This document shows positions 17,809-27,037 of a stretch of 64,000 bases of DNA, piece by piece. The stretch's first letter is position 1. The number at the start of each line of letters is the position of its first letter. Both the position numbers and the translations under genes were made by a program. The stretch spans positions 1,612,001-1,676,000 of the forward strand of contig NZ_CP123448.1 in assembly GCF_030177895.1 (NCBI RefSeq). The letters are read 5' to 3'. This stretch comes from Kingella negevensis (GTDB lineage: Bacteria > Pseudomonadota > Gammaproteobacteria > Burkholderiales > Neisseriaceae). Below the pieces are notes generated by a model, which did not search any database, was not told the DNA's origin, and saw only the letters and a program-made list of their open reading frames with translations.

Positions 17809-18267
17809 ATGAATATCCGCCACGCCACATTAAACGATTTACACACACTTGCCCAAATTGGAGCCGCATCTTTGCACAGCATTGAAACCCGTCTACAACA
17901 TTTCGCCGACCACTTTTGGCTTTTGGGAGACAACGGCGAAATCGTCGCGTTCATCAACGGCTCAGTCTGCAACGAATGCGATTTGGTGGATGAAATGTAC
18001 CATCATCTCGAAATGCACAACCCAAACGCCGATTGGCAAATGATTTCTTCCGTGGTAACCGCGCCACAGCATCGCAGCAAAGGTTATGCAGGTAAATTAT
18101 TAGAACGCGTGATTGAAGACAATCGCGCTCAAAACCGCAAAGGCGTTATGCTGACGTGCAAAGAGAGATTGCTTGGGTTTTACGGCAAATTTGGTTTTCA
18201 AGATGAAGGCGTTTCCGAATCCACGTATGGGAATACCGTTTGGCATCAAATGCGTTTAACTTACTGA
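17809..18267 (+). CDS. GNAT-family N-acetyltransferase
   Basis: This 152-aa cytoplasmic acyltransferase has the acetyl-CoA pyrophosphate loop within HRSKGYAGKLLE near 89-100, preceded by the SSVVTAP beta strand. The substrate is not evident. It is divergent from apaH with a DUS between, has an AAAGGA RBS, and ends before a bidirectional DUS terminator shared with pcnB. Confidence 0.88.
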   Translation: MNIRHATLNDLHTLAQIGAASLHSIETRLQHFADHFWLLGDNGEIVAFINGSVCNECDLVDEMYHHLEMHNPNADWQMISSVVTAPQHRSKGYAGKLLERVIEDNRAQNRKGVMLTCKERLLGFYGKFGFQDEGVSESTYGNTVWHQMRLTY

Positions 18268-18270
18268 AAA

Positions 18271-18305
18271 AATGCAGCCTGAAAAGTTTTCAGGCTGCAT
18301 TTTTT
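18271..18305. terminator. bidirectional DUS-pair terminator
   Basis: AATGCAGCCTGAAAA pairs with TTTTCAGGCTGCATT and is followed by a T-run. It lies between the convergent GNAT gene and pcnB. Confidence 0.85.
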
Positions 18306-19632
18306 ATTCTTCCACCGCTTTTTTCTTTTTACGCGGGCGACGGCGTTTTTTCTTCGCAGGTTTGTATTCTGAACTTTTTTCAGGCTGCGGTTGATTTTGC
18401 GTCATTGCACGGCGTTCTTCTTCGCTGGTGTGTTGGAATTTTGTCCACCAATCTGCCAACGGTTGCAGCGTTTCATCACATTGCGCGCGCAACAACAAAA
18501 AATCATAAGCGGCTCTAAAACGCGCTTGCGAAAGCAGCCTGAAAGGACGGTTGCCACGCAGCGATTCAAACTGCGGTTGCAACGCCCAAATCTCGCGCAT
18601 GGTTGCGGAATAGCGTTGCGGCACACCCCAGCCGTGTTCCATGTCTTCGTGCAAACTGCTAATCGCATCATTCATCGCGGCGGCGGAGCTTTGGCGTTTT
18701 TGTTTCACTTGCCAACGGTGTGCCAACGCTTGCCAAAAGAATGCGGCAAGCACAAAACCGACTGAAACGGATTTGTTTTCTTGCAAACGCAAATCGGTTT
18801 GTTGTAGCGCGATTCGCCCCATTTGTGGCTGGTCGGGAGATGCAGCCTGAAACATGGCGGTGAGCATGGGGTGAATGTCCACGTTGTTCAAAACGGTCAA
18901 TTGTTTCAGGCAGCTTTCGGCTTGCCCTGAAAACAGAATTTTCATCATTTCGTCAAACAATCGCGCTACGGGTTCTTTGCGTAACAAAATGGCGTTATCG
19001 GGAATGGGTGCTGCGGTTTTTTCTTCAATTTGAAAACCGAGTTTGCCTGATAAACGCACGGCGCGAAGCATACGCACGGGGTCTTCGTGGTAGCGTTCGG
19101 CTGGGTCGCCAATCATCACGATTTTGCGGGCTTTCACATCGTTTAAACCGTTGTGAAAGTCGATGATTTGGTGTGTGTGAATGTCGTAATACAGGGCGTT
19201 GCAAGTGAAATCGCGGCGCATCGCATCTTGTTCCAATGTGCCGTAAGCGTTGTCTTGCATGATTCGCCCGAACTCGTTTTGCTTCACGCGACCGCCACTG
19301 CGGAAGGTGCTGACTTCAATGGTTTCTGAGCCAACCATAACGTGAACAATCTGAAAGCGTCTGCCAATGATGCGGCTGCGGCGGAAGATTTTGCTGACTT
19401 GTTCGGGACGGGCGTTGGTGGCGATGTCGAAGTCTTTGGGTTGTACGCCGAGCAGTAAATCGCGCACTGCGCCGCCCACTAAATAGGCTTCGTAGCCTGA
19501 GCGGTGGAGTTGCTCTAATACTTTGAGTGCGGCGTGGTTGTTGAAATCGAGCGGTATGTGGTGGTACACGCCTTTGATTTTTTGTTTGGATTTTTTGGTT
19601 GGCATGATGTTGTTGAGCCATTTTTTTATCAT
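18304..19632 (-). CDS. pcnB: poly(A) polymerase I
   Basis: This 442-aa enzyme adds poly(A) to RNA 3' ends to promote decay. It has the class II nucleotidyltransferase motif LVGGAVRD (51-58) with the DFDIAT catalytic aspartates (67-72), the RRDF template-like segment near 142, and the RNA-binding core. The last ~25 residues are Lys/Arg-rich, as in other PcnB proteins. It is distinguished from CCA-adding enzyme by that tail and its length. The start at 19632 has AAGGAAAGCAC before it. Confidence 0.93.
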   Translation of the reverse strand: MIKKWLNNIMPTKKSKQKIKGVYHHIPLDFNNHAALKVLEQLHRSGYEAYLVGGAVRDLLLGVQPKDFDIATNARPEQVSKIFRRSRIIGRRFQIVHVMVGSETIEVSTFRSGGRVKQNEFGRIMQDNAYGTLEQDAMRRDFTCNALYYDIHTHQIIDFHNGLNDVKARKIVMIGDPAERYHEDPVRMLRAVRLSGKLGFQIEEKTAAPIPDNAILLRKEPVARLFDEMMKILFSGQAESCLKQLTVLNNVDIHPMLTAMFQAASPDQPQMGRIALQQTDLRLQENKSVSVGFVLAAFFWQALAHRWQVKQKRQSSAAAMNDAISSLHEDMEHGWGVPQRYSATMREIWALQPQFESLRGNRPFRLLSQARFRAAYDFLLLRAQCDETLQPLADWWTKFQHTSEEERRAMTQNQPQPEKSSEYKPAKKKRRRPRKKKKAVEE

Positions 19633-19729
19633 GTGCTTTCCTTTTGTTGATGAAATCACACGGCTGCCTAAAATCATCTTTGCAAAAGCATTTTGTTGAA
19701 AATACCTTTGCAAAGATTTCAGGCTGCCT

Positions 19730-19768
19730 GAAAAAAACGATAGGGCTGAATACGAATGTATCCAGCCC
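19730..19768 (-). terminator. terminator of H.8-like lipoprotein gene
   Basis: Read leftward, a GGGCTG...CAGCCC stem (19743-19768) is followed by TATCGTTTTTTT, an intrinsic terminator for the gene ending at 19812. Confidence 0.65.
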
Positions 19769-19811
19769 CGTGTTATCCATCTATTTCTCCGCTAGACGCG
19801 GTAAAGAAAGA

Positions 19812-20090
19812 TTATTTTGCAGCAGAAGCAGCTTCAGGAGCAGCAGCTTCAACCATAGAAGCAGCAGCTTCAACCATAGAAGCAGCAGCTTCAGTAGCAG
19901 AAGCAGTTTCAGCAACAACAGCAGAAGCTGCAGATGCAACTTCAGCAGTTACTGCAGATGCAGTTTCAGCAACAACCGCAGAAGCAGCGGAAGCAGCAGC
20001 TTGAGCTGGTTGTTCAGCTGGTTTAGATTCGCCGCCGCAAGCAGCTACGAACAAAGACAATAAAGCAGCAACAGCTAATGATTTTTTCAT
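19812..20090 (-). CDS. H.8/Lip-like alanine-rich surface lipoprotein
   Basis: This 92-aa protein begins MKKSLAVAALLSLFVAAC with the lipobox Cys at 18, very like the signal peptide of the neisserial Lip (H.8) antigen. The mature part is low-complexity, nearly all A, S, V, E and T, with repeats such as two ASMVEAA units and repeated SAVVAETAS. It ends EAASAAK, as H.8 proteins end in similar AAK. It lacks the strict AAEAP pentamers of Neisseria H.8. It is probably a short, flexible outer-membrane lipoprotein. A longer frame starting at 20258 is not supported. Confidence 0.8.
   Translation of the reverse strand: MKKSLAVAALLSLFVAACGGESKPAEQPAQAAASAASAVVAETASAVTAEVASAASAVVAETASATEAAASMVEAAASMVEAAAPEAASAAK
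19851..19892 (-). repeat. 21-bp tandem repeat in lipoprotein gene
   Basis: Two exact 21-bp units (19851-19871 and 19872-19892) encode the ASMVEAA repeats. The unit length is a multiple of 3, so slippage would change protein length without breaking the frame. Confidence 0.85.
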
Positions 20091-20468
20091 TTTTCGATAC
20101 CTTGTAAGAAAATTATATATATAAAAGGGAATGGTACAAAACAGCTTTAATTCTGACTTTTCAATAATGTTTTGGATTATTTTATTGCCAGAAACGCTTT
20201 CTATTTTGGAACTTTCGCATTCTGCCTGAAAACTTATTACGGTGCAATTATTATGCAAGAGGGTGAATTTTGTTTATTTGTGTGAAATTTGTTAGTTTTA
20301 TGATTTTAAATAGTAAATTGATTCTTGGTGAAAGGCGGTGGGGTTTGCGCAAATTGTAAAATTGCAGCAGAATGTTGTTGTTTGGCAACAATGAGGCTAT
20401 TTTCAGGCTGCCTATGTTATACTCATAGAACTTTTGCCTTTTGGCGTAACAACTAAACGAAGGAAACG
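20091..20468. other. 378-bp AT-rich intergenic region
   Basis: This is a divergent regulatory region between the H.8-like gene and slyD. I see no gene. It holds a DUS at 20401-20412 and a TGTTATACT extended -10-like sequence near 20413-20421, suitable for slyD. A small TTGTTG/CAACAA hairpin lies near 20376-20391. Confidence 0.5.
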
Positions 20469-20951
20469 ATGATGAGCATTGTTAAAAATACCGTAGTAAC
20501 ATTGCATTACGAAATGTATGACGCGGATAACCAATTGATTGACAAAACCGTTGAGCCGATTGCTTATTTGCATGGCGGCTACGATGGCATTTTCCCTTTG
20601 GTGGAAGAAGCTTTGCATGAAAAAAAAGTGGGCGACGTGGTGGACGTTACCATGCAGCCTGAAGACGCGTTTGGTGAGCAAGACCCTGAGTTGGTTCGCA
20701 TTGAAGATGTGAGCGTGTTTCCAGTGGAAGTTGAGCCAGGCATGATGTTTGAAGCAGACGACCCTGAGCACGGTGGCGTGGTGGTTTATCGCGTAACTGA
20801 TGTGGCAGACGGCAAAGCAGTTGTGGACGGTAATCACCCATTGGCTGGTATGGTTATCCGTTTCAAAGGCACTGTGGTTTCTATCCGTGAAGCGACTTCT
20901 GAAGAGTTGGAACATGGTCATGCACATGGTGCACATGGTCATCATCATTAA
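20469..20951 (+). CDS. slyD: SlyD-like FKBP-type peptidyl-prolyl isomerase
   Basis: This 160-aa cytoplasmic prolyl isomerase and chaperone has an FKBP core with an inserted IF domain (~70-125) and the conserved MQPEDAFGE segment near 60-68. It carries a His-rich tail (HGHAHGAHGHHH) that in SlyD binds nickel and aids metallocentre assembly. The MQPE codons coincide with a DUS core. Length is shorter than E. coli SlyD but normal for neisseriae. A palindromic DUS pair follows. Confidence 0.93.
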   Translation: MMSIVKNTVVTLHYEMYDADNQLIDKTVEPIAYLHGGYDGIFPLVEEALHEKKVGDVVDVTMQPEDAFGEQDPELVRIEDVSVFPVEVEPGMMFEADDPEHGGVVVYRVTDVADGKAVVDGNHPLAGMVIRFKGTVVSIREATSEELEHGHAHGAHGHHH

Positions 20952-20962
20952 ATAGATAGCAG

Positions 20963-21004
20963 TTTTTTCAGGCTGCCTGAAGTATTTTTCAGGCAGCCTG
21001 AAAT
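20963..21004. terminator. two palindromic DUS hairpins
   Basis: TTTTTTCAGGCTGCCTGAA is followed by TTTTTCAGGCAGCCTGAAA. Each is a near-perfect palindrome carrying DUS on both strands, and they lie in opposite orders. Confidence 0.65.
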
Positions 21005-21022
21005 CTTTTTAAGGATTTTGTG

Positions 21023-21578
21023 ATGAAACGAGAAATTTTATTAGCGTCAGGCAGTCCGCGCAGACGTGAGATTTTGCAGAATTTGGGTTACACAGTGAAC
21101 GCAGTGGCGGCGGATATTGATGAAACGCCGTTGGCTGGAGAAAAATCGCGCAGTAGTGAAAATGCAGCCTGAAAATAATTTGTCTGTGATTAGTGCGGAC
21201 ACGAGCGTGGTGTTAAATGGGCAGATTTTGGGCAAACCTGAATCCGCAGAACAGGCGATAGAAATGTTGTCGCAACTTTCAGGCTGCGTGCATCAGGTTT
21301 TGACGGGGGTTTGCGTGTCGTTTAATGGCGCGGAGTTTTCGGCGGTGCAACAAAATGATGTGCAGTTCCGTGAGATTTCTGCGGCGGAAATGGCGGCTTA
21401 TGTGGCGACTGGCGAGCCGTTGGACAAGGCTGGGGCTTATGGGATTCAGGGTTTGGGCGGCGTGTTTGTGAGCCATTTATCGGGGAGTTTTACGGGCGTG
21501 ATGGGCTTGCCTGTTTTTGAAACGGTGGAACTATTGCGTCGTTGTGGAGTAAAAGTGCCGCCGTTTCAAACCGTGTAA
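21023..21578 (+). pseudogene. maf: Maf-family nucleotide pyrophosphatase, frameshifted
   Basis: The 5' part (from 21023) encodes a proper Maf start, LLASGSPRRREIL, and ADIDETPLAGE, then runs into a TGA at a DUS (near 21170). The rest continues in another frame from about 21130: EKNRAVV, ISADTSVVLNGQILGKP, LDKAGAYGIQG and SGSFTGVMGLP. Compared with intact neisserial Maf proteins, the ~10 residues between GE and EKNRA are missing, so a small out-of-frame deletion is likely. Maf proteins hydrolyse non-canonical nucleoside triphosphates. As read, no full-length product can be made. Confidence 0.85.
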
Positions 21579-21718
21579 AACCTTTGCAAAATCTCTATCT
21601 TTGGCACTTTTCTTCGCCATGCGCTGCTATGGCTTTGAAAACTGCTCAAATCTGGAGTTTTGCAAAGGTTTTACCCTGAAATCTGCTACAATCTGCGTTA
21701 TTTTTTTGGAGAACTGCG

Positions 21719-22141
21719 ATGAGTTTTGTGCTTGAAGAAGTGCGTTTGAACCGTGCGCGTGATGTGCTGACTTTGGTTTATGCAGACGGAGAATTTGCTT
21801 TGCCCGCTGAATTTTTGCGTGTGTATTCGCCAAGCGCGGAAGTGCGTGGGCATGGCGTGGGTCAGGGAACTTTGCAAACGGGTAAGCGTTTTGTGTTGAT
21901 TTCTGATTTGGAAGGTGTGGGCAATTATGCGTTGAAGATTTCGTTTTCTGATGGGCATGATAGCGGTTTGTATGATTGGGATTATTTGCGCCACTTGGGC
22001 GAAAAGCAGCCTGAATTATGGCAGGATTATTTGGACAGATTGGCGGCAGCTAGTTCTAATCGTGAGTTTGATGAAAGTCCTGCAAAAGGGCATTCGCATG
22101 GTGGGGGCTGTGGCGGTGGGTCTTGTGGGTGTAGCCATTAG
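21719..22141 (+). CDS. DUF971 protein with Cys/His-rich tail
   Basis: This 140-aa protein has a DUF971 (gamma-butyrobetaine hydroxylase N-terminal-like) domain over residues ~8-95 with YDWDYLRHLG near 79-88. A 16-residue tail with four His and Cys clusters (HSHGGGCGGGSCGCSH) follows and probably binds metal. DUF971 proteins are associated with Fe-S handling in some bacteria, but the function is unproven. RBS GGAGAACTGCG precedes the ATG. It is not in an operon with an obvious partner. Confidence 0.85.
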   Translation: MSFVLEEVRLNRARDVLTLVYADGEFALPAEFLRVYSPSAEVRGHGVGQGTLQTGKRFVLISDLEGVGNYALKISFSDGHDSGLYDWDYLRHLGEKQPELWQDYLDRLAAASSNREFDESPAKGHSHGGGCGGGSCGCSH

Positions 22142-22169
22142 GATTTTTCAGGCTGCCTGAAAGTAGTTT

Positions 22170-22832
22170 ATGAATGATACTTTGATTTTGTATATTTTGA
22201 TTGGGATTACTTTTGTTGTGAGCTATTTTGGCTTGAGTAATTCTGTGTTTTTTGAGCGTTATCAGTTCCAAGTAGGCGCAATTCGTTACAATAAGCAATA
22301 TCGGCGGTTGCTGTCGTCTATGTTTTTGCATGCGAGTTGGGGGCATTTGTTTTTTAATATGCTTGCGCTGTATTTTTTTGCGCCGATTATTATCCGTTTG
22401 TTTGGTGCTGGGCTGTTTTTGGTGCTGTATTTTTTGTCGGGGTTGGCCGGCTCTGTGCTGTCGCTTTGGCTGTATAAGAACCGCCCGAGCTATGCGATGA
22501 TTGGGGCTTCAGGTGCGGTGTCGGGTGTGATTTTCGCGTCTATTGCGTTGCAGCCGTTCAACAGCATGATTATTTTCCCTATTCCTGTGCCTATCACAGC
22601 TTGGATTTATGCGACTTTGTATTTTGCGTACTCGGTTTGGTCGCTGTTGAATCCGCGTCCGAATGATTATGTGGGACATGCGGCGCATTTGGGCGGTGCA
22701 GCGTTTGGCATGTTGTTTATTGGGGTGCTAGTGCCGTTGGTGTTTGTGGTGCATGGGGTTTATATTGGCATTATGAGTTTGCCGTTGCTTTATCTGGCGT
22801 TTGAGCTTTTGGTAAATAAAAAACGGCGTTGA
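22170..22832 (+). CDS. rhomboid-family intramembrane serine protease
   Basis: This 220-aa inner-membrane protein has about six membrane helices. The catalytic Ser114 lies in GASGAVSG (112-119) and the His173 in HAAHLGG (170-176). N63 in HLFFNM matches the conserved oxyanion Asn of GlpG. It lacks the cytoplasmic N-terminal domain of GlpG, and starts almost at the first helix. It cleaves membrane-protein substrates. None is evident here. Confidence 0.93.
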   Translation: MNDTLILYILIGITFVVSYFGLSNSVFFERYQFQVGAIRYNKQYRRLLSSMFLHASWGHLFFNMLALYFFAPIIIRLFGAGLFLVLYFLSGLAGSVLSLWLYKNRPSYAMIGASGAVSGVIFASIALQPFNSMIIFPIPVPITAWIYATLYFAYSVWSLLNPRPNDYVGHAAHLGGAAFGMLFIGVLVPLVFVVHGVYIGIMSLPLLYLAFELLVNKKRR

Positions 22833-22873
22833 GTTTTTCAGGCTGCCTGAAAAACAGTTTTAAGGATTATGTG

Positions 22874-23239
22874 ATGAAAAAAGTAACTTTATGCTTGGTA
22901 TTGGGTGCGTTATTGGGTTTAGCAGCTTGCGACCAGCGTCCAAACGGTAGTGTACAAAAACAATTTGCTCAAGCATGTGTGCAATCTGCGCTGGAAGACC
23001 ATGCTGACGCGGCAAGCGACCCGAAAAATCAGGAAACGGCAAAACAGGTTTGCGGTTGCGTGTATGAAGAGGGTAAGAAAAATTATCAAGGGAAACAATC
23101 TTGGGAAGAGGCTTTGGCGGTTTACTTTGCGACACCTGAGAAAGCTGACCCGAAATTATTGCACGTGAATGATAATGCGATTCGCGCCTGTGTGAAAAAA
23201 TTGTCCCCTAAATTAGCAGCTAGTGAGCCTAAAAAATGA
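22874..23239 (+). CDS. Cys-containing lipoprotein
   Basis: This 121-aa protein has a lipoprotein signal (LGLAAC, acylated Cys19) and a helical, Lys-rich mature part with four more Cys: QACVQ, VCGCV and RACVK. The CxC and paired Cys suggest disulfides in the periplasm. Not recognised. It overlaps the ubiE start by 4 bp (ATGA), so the two are co-translated, though no functional link is known. The frame upstream of 22874 is DUS sequence and is not coding. Confidence 0.8.
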   Translation: MKKVTLCLVLGALLGLAACDQRPNGSVQKQFAQACVQSALEDHADAASDPKNQETAKQVCGCVYEEGKKNYQGKQSWEEALAVYFATPEKADPKLLHVNDNAIRACVKKLSPKLAASEPKK

Positions 23240-23979
23240 GTAATCAAGATAAACAAACACACTTCGGTTTCCAAACCGTAAACGAAAGTGAAAAAGCGAA
23301 TAAAGTGGCGCAAGTGTTCCATTCTGTCGCGAAAAATTATGACATCATGAATGATGTGATGTCTGGCGGGTTACACCGTGTTTGGAAACATTTCACGATT
23401 AATACGGCGCGTGTGCCAAAAGGCGGCAAGGTGTTGGATATTGCAGGCGGCACGGGCGATTTGTCGCGCGGTTGGGCGAAACGTGTGGGTAAAGAGGGCG
23501 AGGTTTGGCTGACGGACATCAATTCATCTATGCTGTCTGTGGGGCGCGACCGCTTGCTAAACGAGGGTATGATTTTGCCTGTGGCGGTATGCGATGCGGA
23601 AAAACTGCCGTTTCCTGACAATTATTTTGATTTGGTGTCGGTGTCGTTTGGGTTGCGCAATATGACGCATAAAGATGTGGCATTGAGCGAGATGTATCGC
23701 GTGTTGAAACCTGGTGGCACGTTGCTGGTGTTGGAATTTTCTAAAGTGTATGAACCGCTTGCGCCTGCTTACGATTTCTATTCGTTCAAGTTCTTGCCTG
23801 TAATGGGTAAATTGATTGCGAAAGACGCGGACAGTTATCAATATTTGGCGGAGTCTATCCGTATGCACCCAGACCAAGAAACGTTGAAACAGATGATGCT
23901 AGACGTGGGTTTTGACCAAGTGGATTATCACAATTTGACTACTGGTGTAGTGGCTTTGCATAAAGGTGTGAAATTTTAA
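23236..23979 (+). CDS. ubiE: ubiquinone/menaquinone C-methyltransferase
   Basis: This 247-aa SAM-dependent methyltransferase acts in quinone synthesis. It carries the UbiE signatures [17 protein letters not shown] near 35-51 and the SAM motif [10 protein letters not shown] near 69-78. LEFSKVYEP and [10 protein letters not shown] appear in the usual order. Length is normal. It overlaps the upstream lipoprotein gene and ends at a DUS terminator. Confidence 0.97.
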   Translation: MSNQDKQTHFGFQTVNESEKANKVAQVFHSVAKNYDIMNDVMSGGLHRVWKHFTINTARVPKGGKVLDIAGGTGDLSRGWAKRVGKEGEVWLTDINSSMLSVGRDRLLNEGMILPVAVCDAEKLPFPDNYFDLVSVSFGLRNMTHKDVALSEMYRVLKPGGTLLVLEFSKVYEPLAPAYDFYSFKFLPVMGKLIAKDADSYQYLAESIRMHPDQETLKQMMLDVGFDQVDYHNLTTGVVALHKGVKF

Positions 23980-23999
23980 GTTAGCACAATAAAGAAATC

Positions 24000-24027
24000 A
24001 GCCTGAAAAGTTTTTCAGGCTGCTTTT
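24000..24027. terminator. bidirectional DUS-pair terminator
   Basis: AGCCTGAAAAG-TTTTTCAGGCTGCTTTTG lies between the convergent ubiE and secA genes. Confidence 0.75.
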
Positions 24028-24037
24028 GTTTACATCA

Positions 24038-26812
24038 TCAAGCTAAACGACCATGGCATTGCTTATATTTCAAACCACTACCACAAGGACAAGGGTCATT
24101 ACGATGAACCGTAATCCCAGCTTGCTCCAGCGCGTCAGGCAAGAAAGGTTTGTCTTCTTCGCTGACATTTTCTGGGTTAAACGCTGGGCGTGGTTCGCTC
24201 ATCACAGCTTCCATGTTTGGCGCGGCTGCGTGATTGGTTTCTATGGCAACGTGTTCATGTTGCGCAGGTTCTTCAGGCAGCTCTTCATTGGGTTGAATAC
24301 GAACAGAAACCAGCAATTCTGTGGTGCTGTATTGAATGTTGTTCCACAAGCGTTGGAACATTTCAAACGCTTCACGTTTGTATTCTTGTTTTGGATTTTT
24401 CTGTGCATAACCGCGCAAGTGAATGCCTTGACGCAGATAATCCATCGCAGCCAAATGTTCGCGCCATTGTGTGTCAATCACTTGCAATACAATATTGCGT
24501 TCAAAGTTGCCAAATGCTTCTGCACCAACCAAATCCACTTTTTCTTGATATTCCTGCTCAACTTGTGCCAACAAGCGTTCTTTGATGTCTTCGTTTTCCA
24601 AAGAATTATCGGCTTTCAGCCAGCCTGAAATATCTGCGTGAATACGGAATTCGCCGCTCAAAATCGCTTCCAATGCAGGAACATTCCATTGCTCTTCCAT
24701 GCTGTTTGGCGGAATGTGCGTATCAACCAAGCCCGCAATCACGGTTTGACGCATATCGCGGATAATGCTGCCGATGTCTTTGCTCAACAAAATATCATTG
24801 CGTTGATGATACAAGACTTTGCGCTGGTCATTCGCCACGTCATCGTATTCCAGCACTTGTTTACGCATGTCAAAGTTACGACCTTCCACTTTGCGTTGCG
24901 CGTTTTCAATTTGACGCGTCAAAATGTTGGCTTCAATCGCCACACCTGGTTCTGGGGCTAATTTGTTCAAAATTGCTGCCGCGCGGTCAAGTGCAAACAA
25001 GCGCAACAATGGGTCTTCAAACGATAGATAGAATCGGCTAGAACCTGGGTCGCCTTGACGACCTGAACGACCGCGCAACTGGTTGTCGATACGGCGACTT
25101 TCGTGGCGTTCTGTACCGATAATGTGCAAACCACCTGCTTTTTTCACAAACTCGTTGTCTGCTTCCCAGCTGTCTTCCAACGCTTTGATTTGGCGTTGTT
25201 TCTCGTCATCACTCAGGCTTTCGTCTGCCATAATCGCGTCAGATTGATGTTGCACGTTGCCGCCCAACACAATATCTGTACCACGACCTGCCATGTTGGT
25301 CGCCACGGTAATCATGCCTGGCTTACCTGCTTGCGCGACAATCAAGGCTTCACGTTCGTGCTCTTTTGCGTTCAAGACATTGTGTGGCAAGCCTTCGCGT
25401 TTCAATAATTGAGAAACCAATTCAGAGTTTTCAATCGTGGTTGTGCCAACCAATACTGGCTGACCGCGGTCGTAACACTCTTTAATATCTTTCACAACGG
25501 CTTCGTATTTTTCTTCTGCAGTGCGGAAGATTTGGTCGTTGTAGTCAATACGTTGGATTGGCTTGTTGGTTGGAATAATTACCGTTTCCAAGCCATAAAT
25601 ATCTTGGAATTCAAATGCTTCTGTGTCCGCCGTACCCGTCATACCAGCCAATTTGGTGTACAAGCGGAAATAGTTTTGGAATGTGATACTTGCCAGCGTT
25701 TGGTTTTCTTTTTTGATGTCCACGCCTTCTTTGGCTTCAACGGCTTGGTGCAAGCCGTCCGACCAACGGCGACCGTCCATCAAACGACCTGTGTGTTCAT
25801 CAACAATCACAATCTCGTTTTGACCTTCTTCGTTTGGCTTAATCACATAATGCTGGTCTAAATGGAACAAAGTATGCGCGCGCAATGCTGCCATTAAGTG
25901 GTGCATCAACATGATGTTGTTCGCAGAATACAAAGATTCGCCGTCTTTCAGCAAACCGATTTCCGCCAAGATGTGTTCCGCGTGTTCATGCCCTTGTTCA
26001 GACAGCGTAACTTGTTGGTTTTTCTCATCAACCCAATAATCACCTTCTTCGCTGTCTTCTTTTTCTTGTGGCACTAAACGTGCTGGCACTTGGTTCATGA
26101 TTTTGTACAAATCAATGTTGTCATCGGCTTGACCCGAAATAATCAACGGCGTACGCGCTTCGTCAATCAAAATGGAGTCCACTTCGTCCACCACGGCAAA
26201 ATTCAATTCGCGTTGAACTTTGTCGTATGGGTCGGTAACCATATTGTCGCGCAAATAGTCAAAACCAAATTCGTTGTTTGTACCGTAAGTGATGTCGCTG
26301 CTATATGCTTCTTGGCGGTAGAACGGCTCTTGATTGCTCAAAATCACGCCCACGCTCAAACCCAAGAAGTTGTATAACGGTTTCATGATGTTCGCATCAC
26401 GTTCCGCCAAGTAATCGTTCACAGTCACCACATGAACGCCTTTGCCTGATAATGCGTTCAAATACACAGGCAATGTACCCACCAAAGTTTTACCTTCGCC
26501 TGTACGCATTTCCGCGATTTTGCCATCGTGCAGCACCATACCGCCAATCAACTGCACATCAAAATGGCGCATGCCCAGCACTCGGCGAGACGCTTCGCGG
26601 CACACGGCAAATGCTTCTGGCAAAATATCATCAAGCGTCGAACCATCTGCCAAACGCTGTTTGAATTTGGCGGTTTTAGCTTTCAATTCATCATCAGAAA
26701 GCGCTTTGATTTCGTTTTCTAATGCGTTGATTTTCTCAACTTTTTTACGATACTGCTTCAGCAAGCGGTCGTTGCGGCTGCCAAAGATTTTTTTAGCGAT
26801 ACTGGTTAGCAT
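24038..26812 (-). CDS. secA: preprotein translocase ATPase SecA
   Basis: This 924-aa motor drives proteins through SecYEG. It has Walker A MRTGEGKT near 103-110, the [19 protein letters not shown] stretch near 209, MAGRGTDI near 508 and [12 protein letters not shown] near 578. The C-terminal zinc-binding SecB contact site is [14 protein letters not shown] Pro/Glu-rich linker precedes it. Length is normal for proteobacterial SecA. It stands as a single gene. Confidence 0.98.
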   Translation of the reverse strand: MLTSIAKKIFGSRNDRLLKQYRKKVEKINALENEIKALSDDELKAKTAKFKQRLADGSTLDDILPEAFAVCREASRRVLGMRHFDVQLIGGMVLHDGKIAEMRTGEGKTLVGTLPVYLNALSGKGVHVVTVNDYLAERDANIMKPLYNFLGLSVGVILSNQEPFYRQEAYSSDITYGTNNEFGFDYLRDNMVTDPYDKVQRELNFAVVDEVDSILIDEARTPLIISGQADDNIDLYKIMNQVPARLVPQEKEDSEEGDYWVDEKNQQVTLSEQGHEHAEHILAEIGLLKDGESLYSANNIMLMHHLMAALRAHTLFHLDQHYVIKPNEEGQNEIVIVDEHTGRLMDGRRWSDGLHQAVEAKEGVDIKKENQTLASITFQNYFRLYTKLAGMTGTADTEAFEFQDIYGLETVIIPTNKPIQRIDYNDQIFRTAEEKYEAVVKDIKECYDRGQPVLVGTTTIENSELVSQLLKREGLPHNVLNAKEHEREALIVAQAGKPGMITVATNMAGRGTDIVLGGNVQHQSDAIMADESLSDDEKQRQIKALEDSWEADNEFVKKAGGLHIIGTERHESRRIDNQLRGRSGRQGDPGSSRFYLSFEDPLLRLFALDRAAAILNKLAPEPGVAIEANILTRQIENAQRKVEGRNFDMRKQVLEYDDVANDQRKVLYHQRNDILLSKDIGSIIRDMRQTVIAGLVDTHIPPNSMEEQWNVPALEAILSGEFRIHADISGWLKADNSLENEDIKERLLAQVEQEYQEKVDLVGAEAFGNFERNIVLQVIDTQWREHLAAMDYLRQGIHLRGYAQKNPKQEYKREAFEMFQRLWNNIQYSTTELLVSVRIQPNEELPEEPAQHEHVAIETNHAAAPNMEAVMSEPRPAFNPENVSEEDKPFLPDALEQAGITVHRNDPCPCGSGLKYKQCHGRLA

Positions 26813-26910
26813 AATTTATCAATTTCCTCACGCCGCATCACGCGGCAAAACGGCTGAATTTTAACATAGAGAGACGATATAGGGGCAAATTGCTGTTTAT
26901 CAAACGGAAT

Positions 26911-26945
26911 GCAGCCTGAAAAATTACAATCTATTTTCAGGCTGC
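26911..26945. repeat. inverted DUS pair upstream of secA
   Basis: GCAGCCTGAAAA and TTTTCAGGCTGC are separated by 11 bp, and a further single DUS lies at 26961-26971. Confidence 0.65.
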
Positions 26946-26984
26946 GTCAAAAATCAAAAATGCAGCCTGAAACTTTGTTTACAG

Positions 26985-27026
26985 CAAAAAACATACCCGT
27001 TTACTTTTCAGCAAACGGGTATGTTT
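26985..27026 (-). terminator. terminator of amino-acid ABC permease gene
   Basis: A 14-bp stem AAACATACCCGTTT / AAACGGGTATGTTT is followed, read leftward, by a T-run. It is independent of DUS. Confidence 0.88.
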
Positions 27027-27037
27027 CACAAGCTCAA

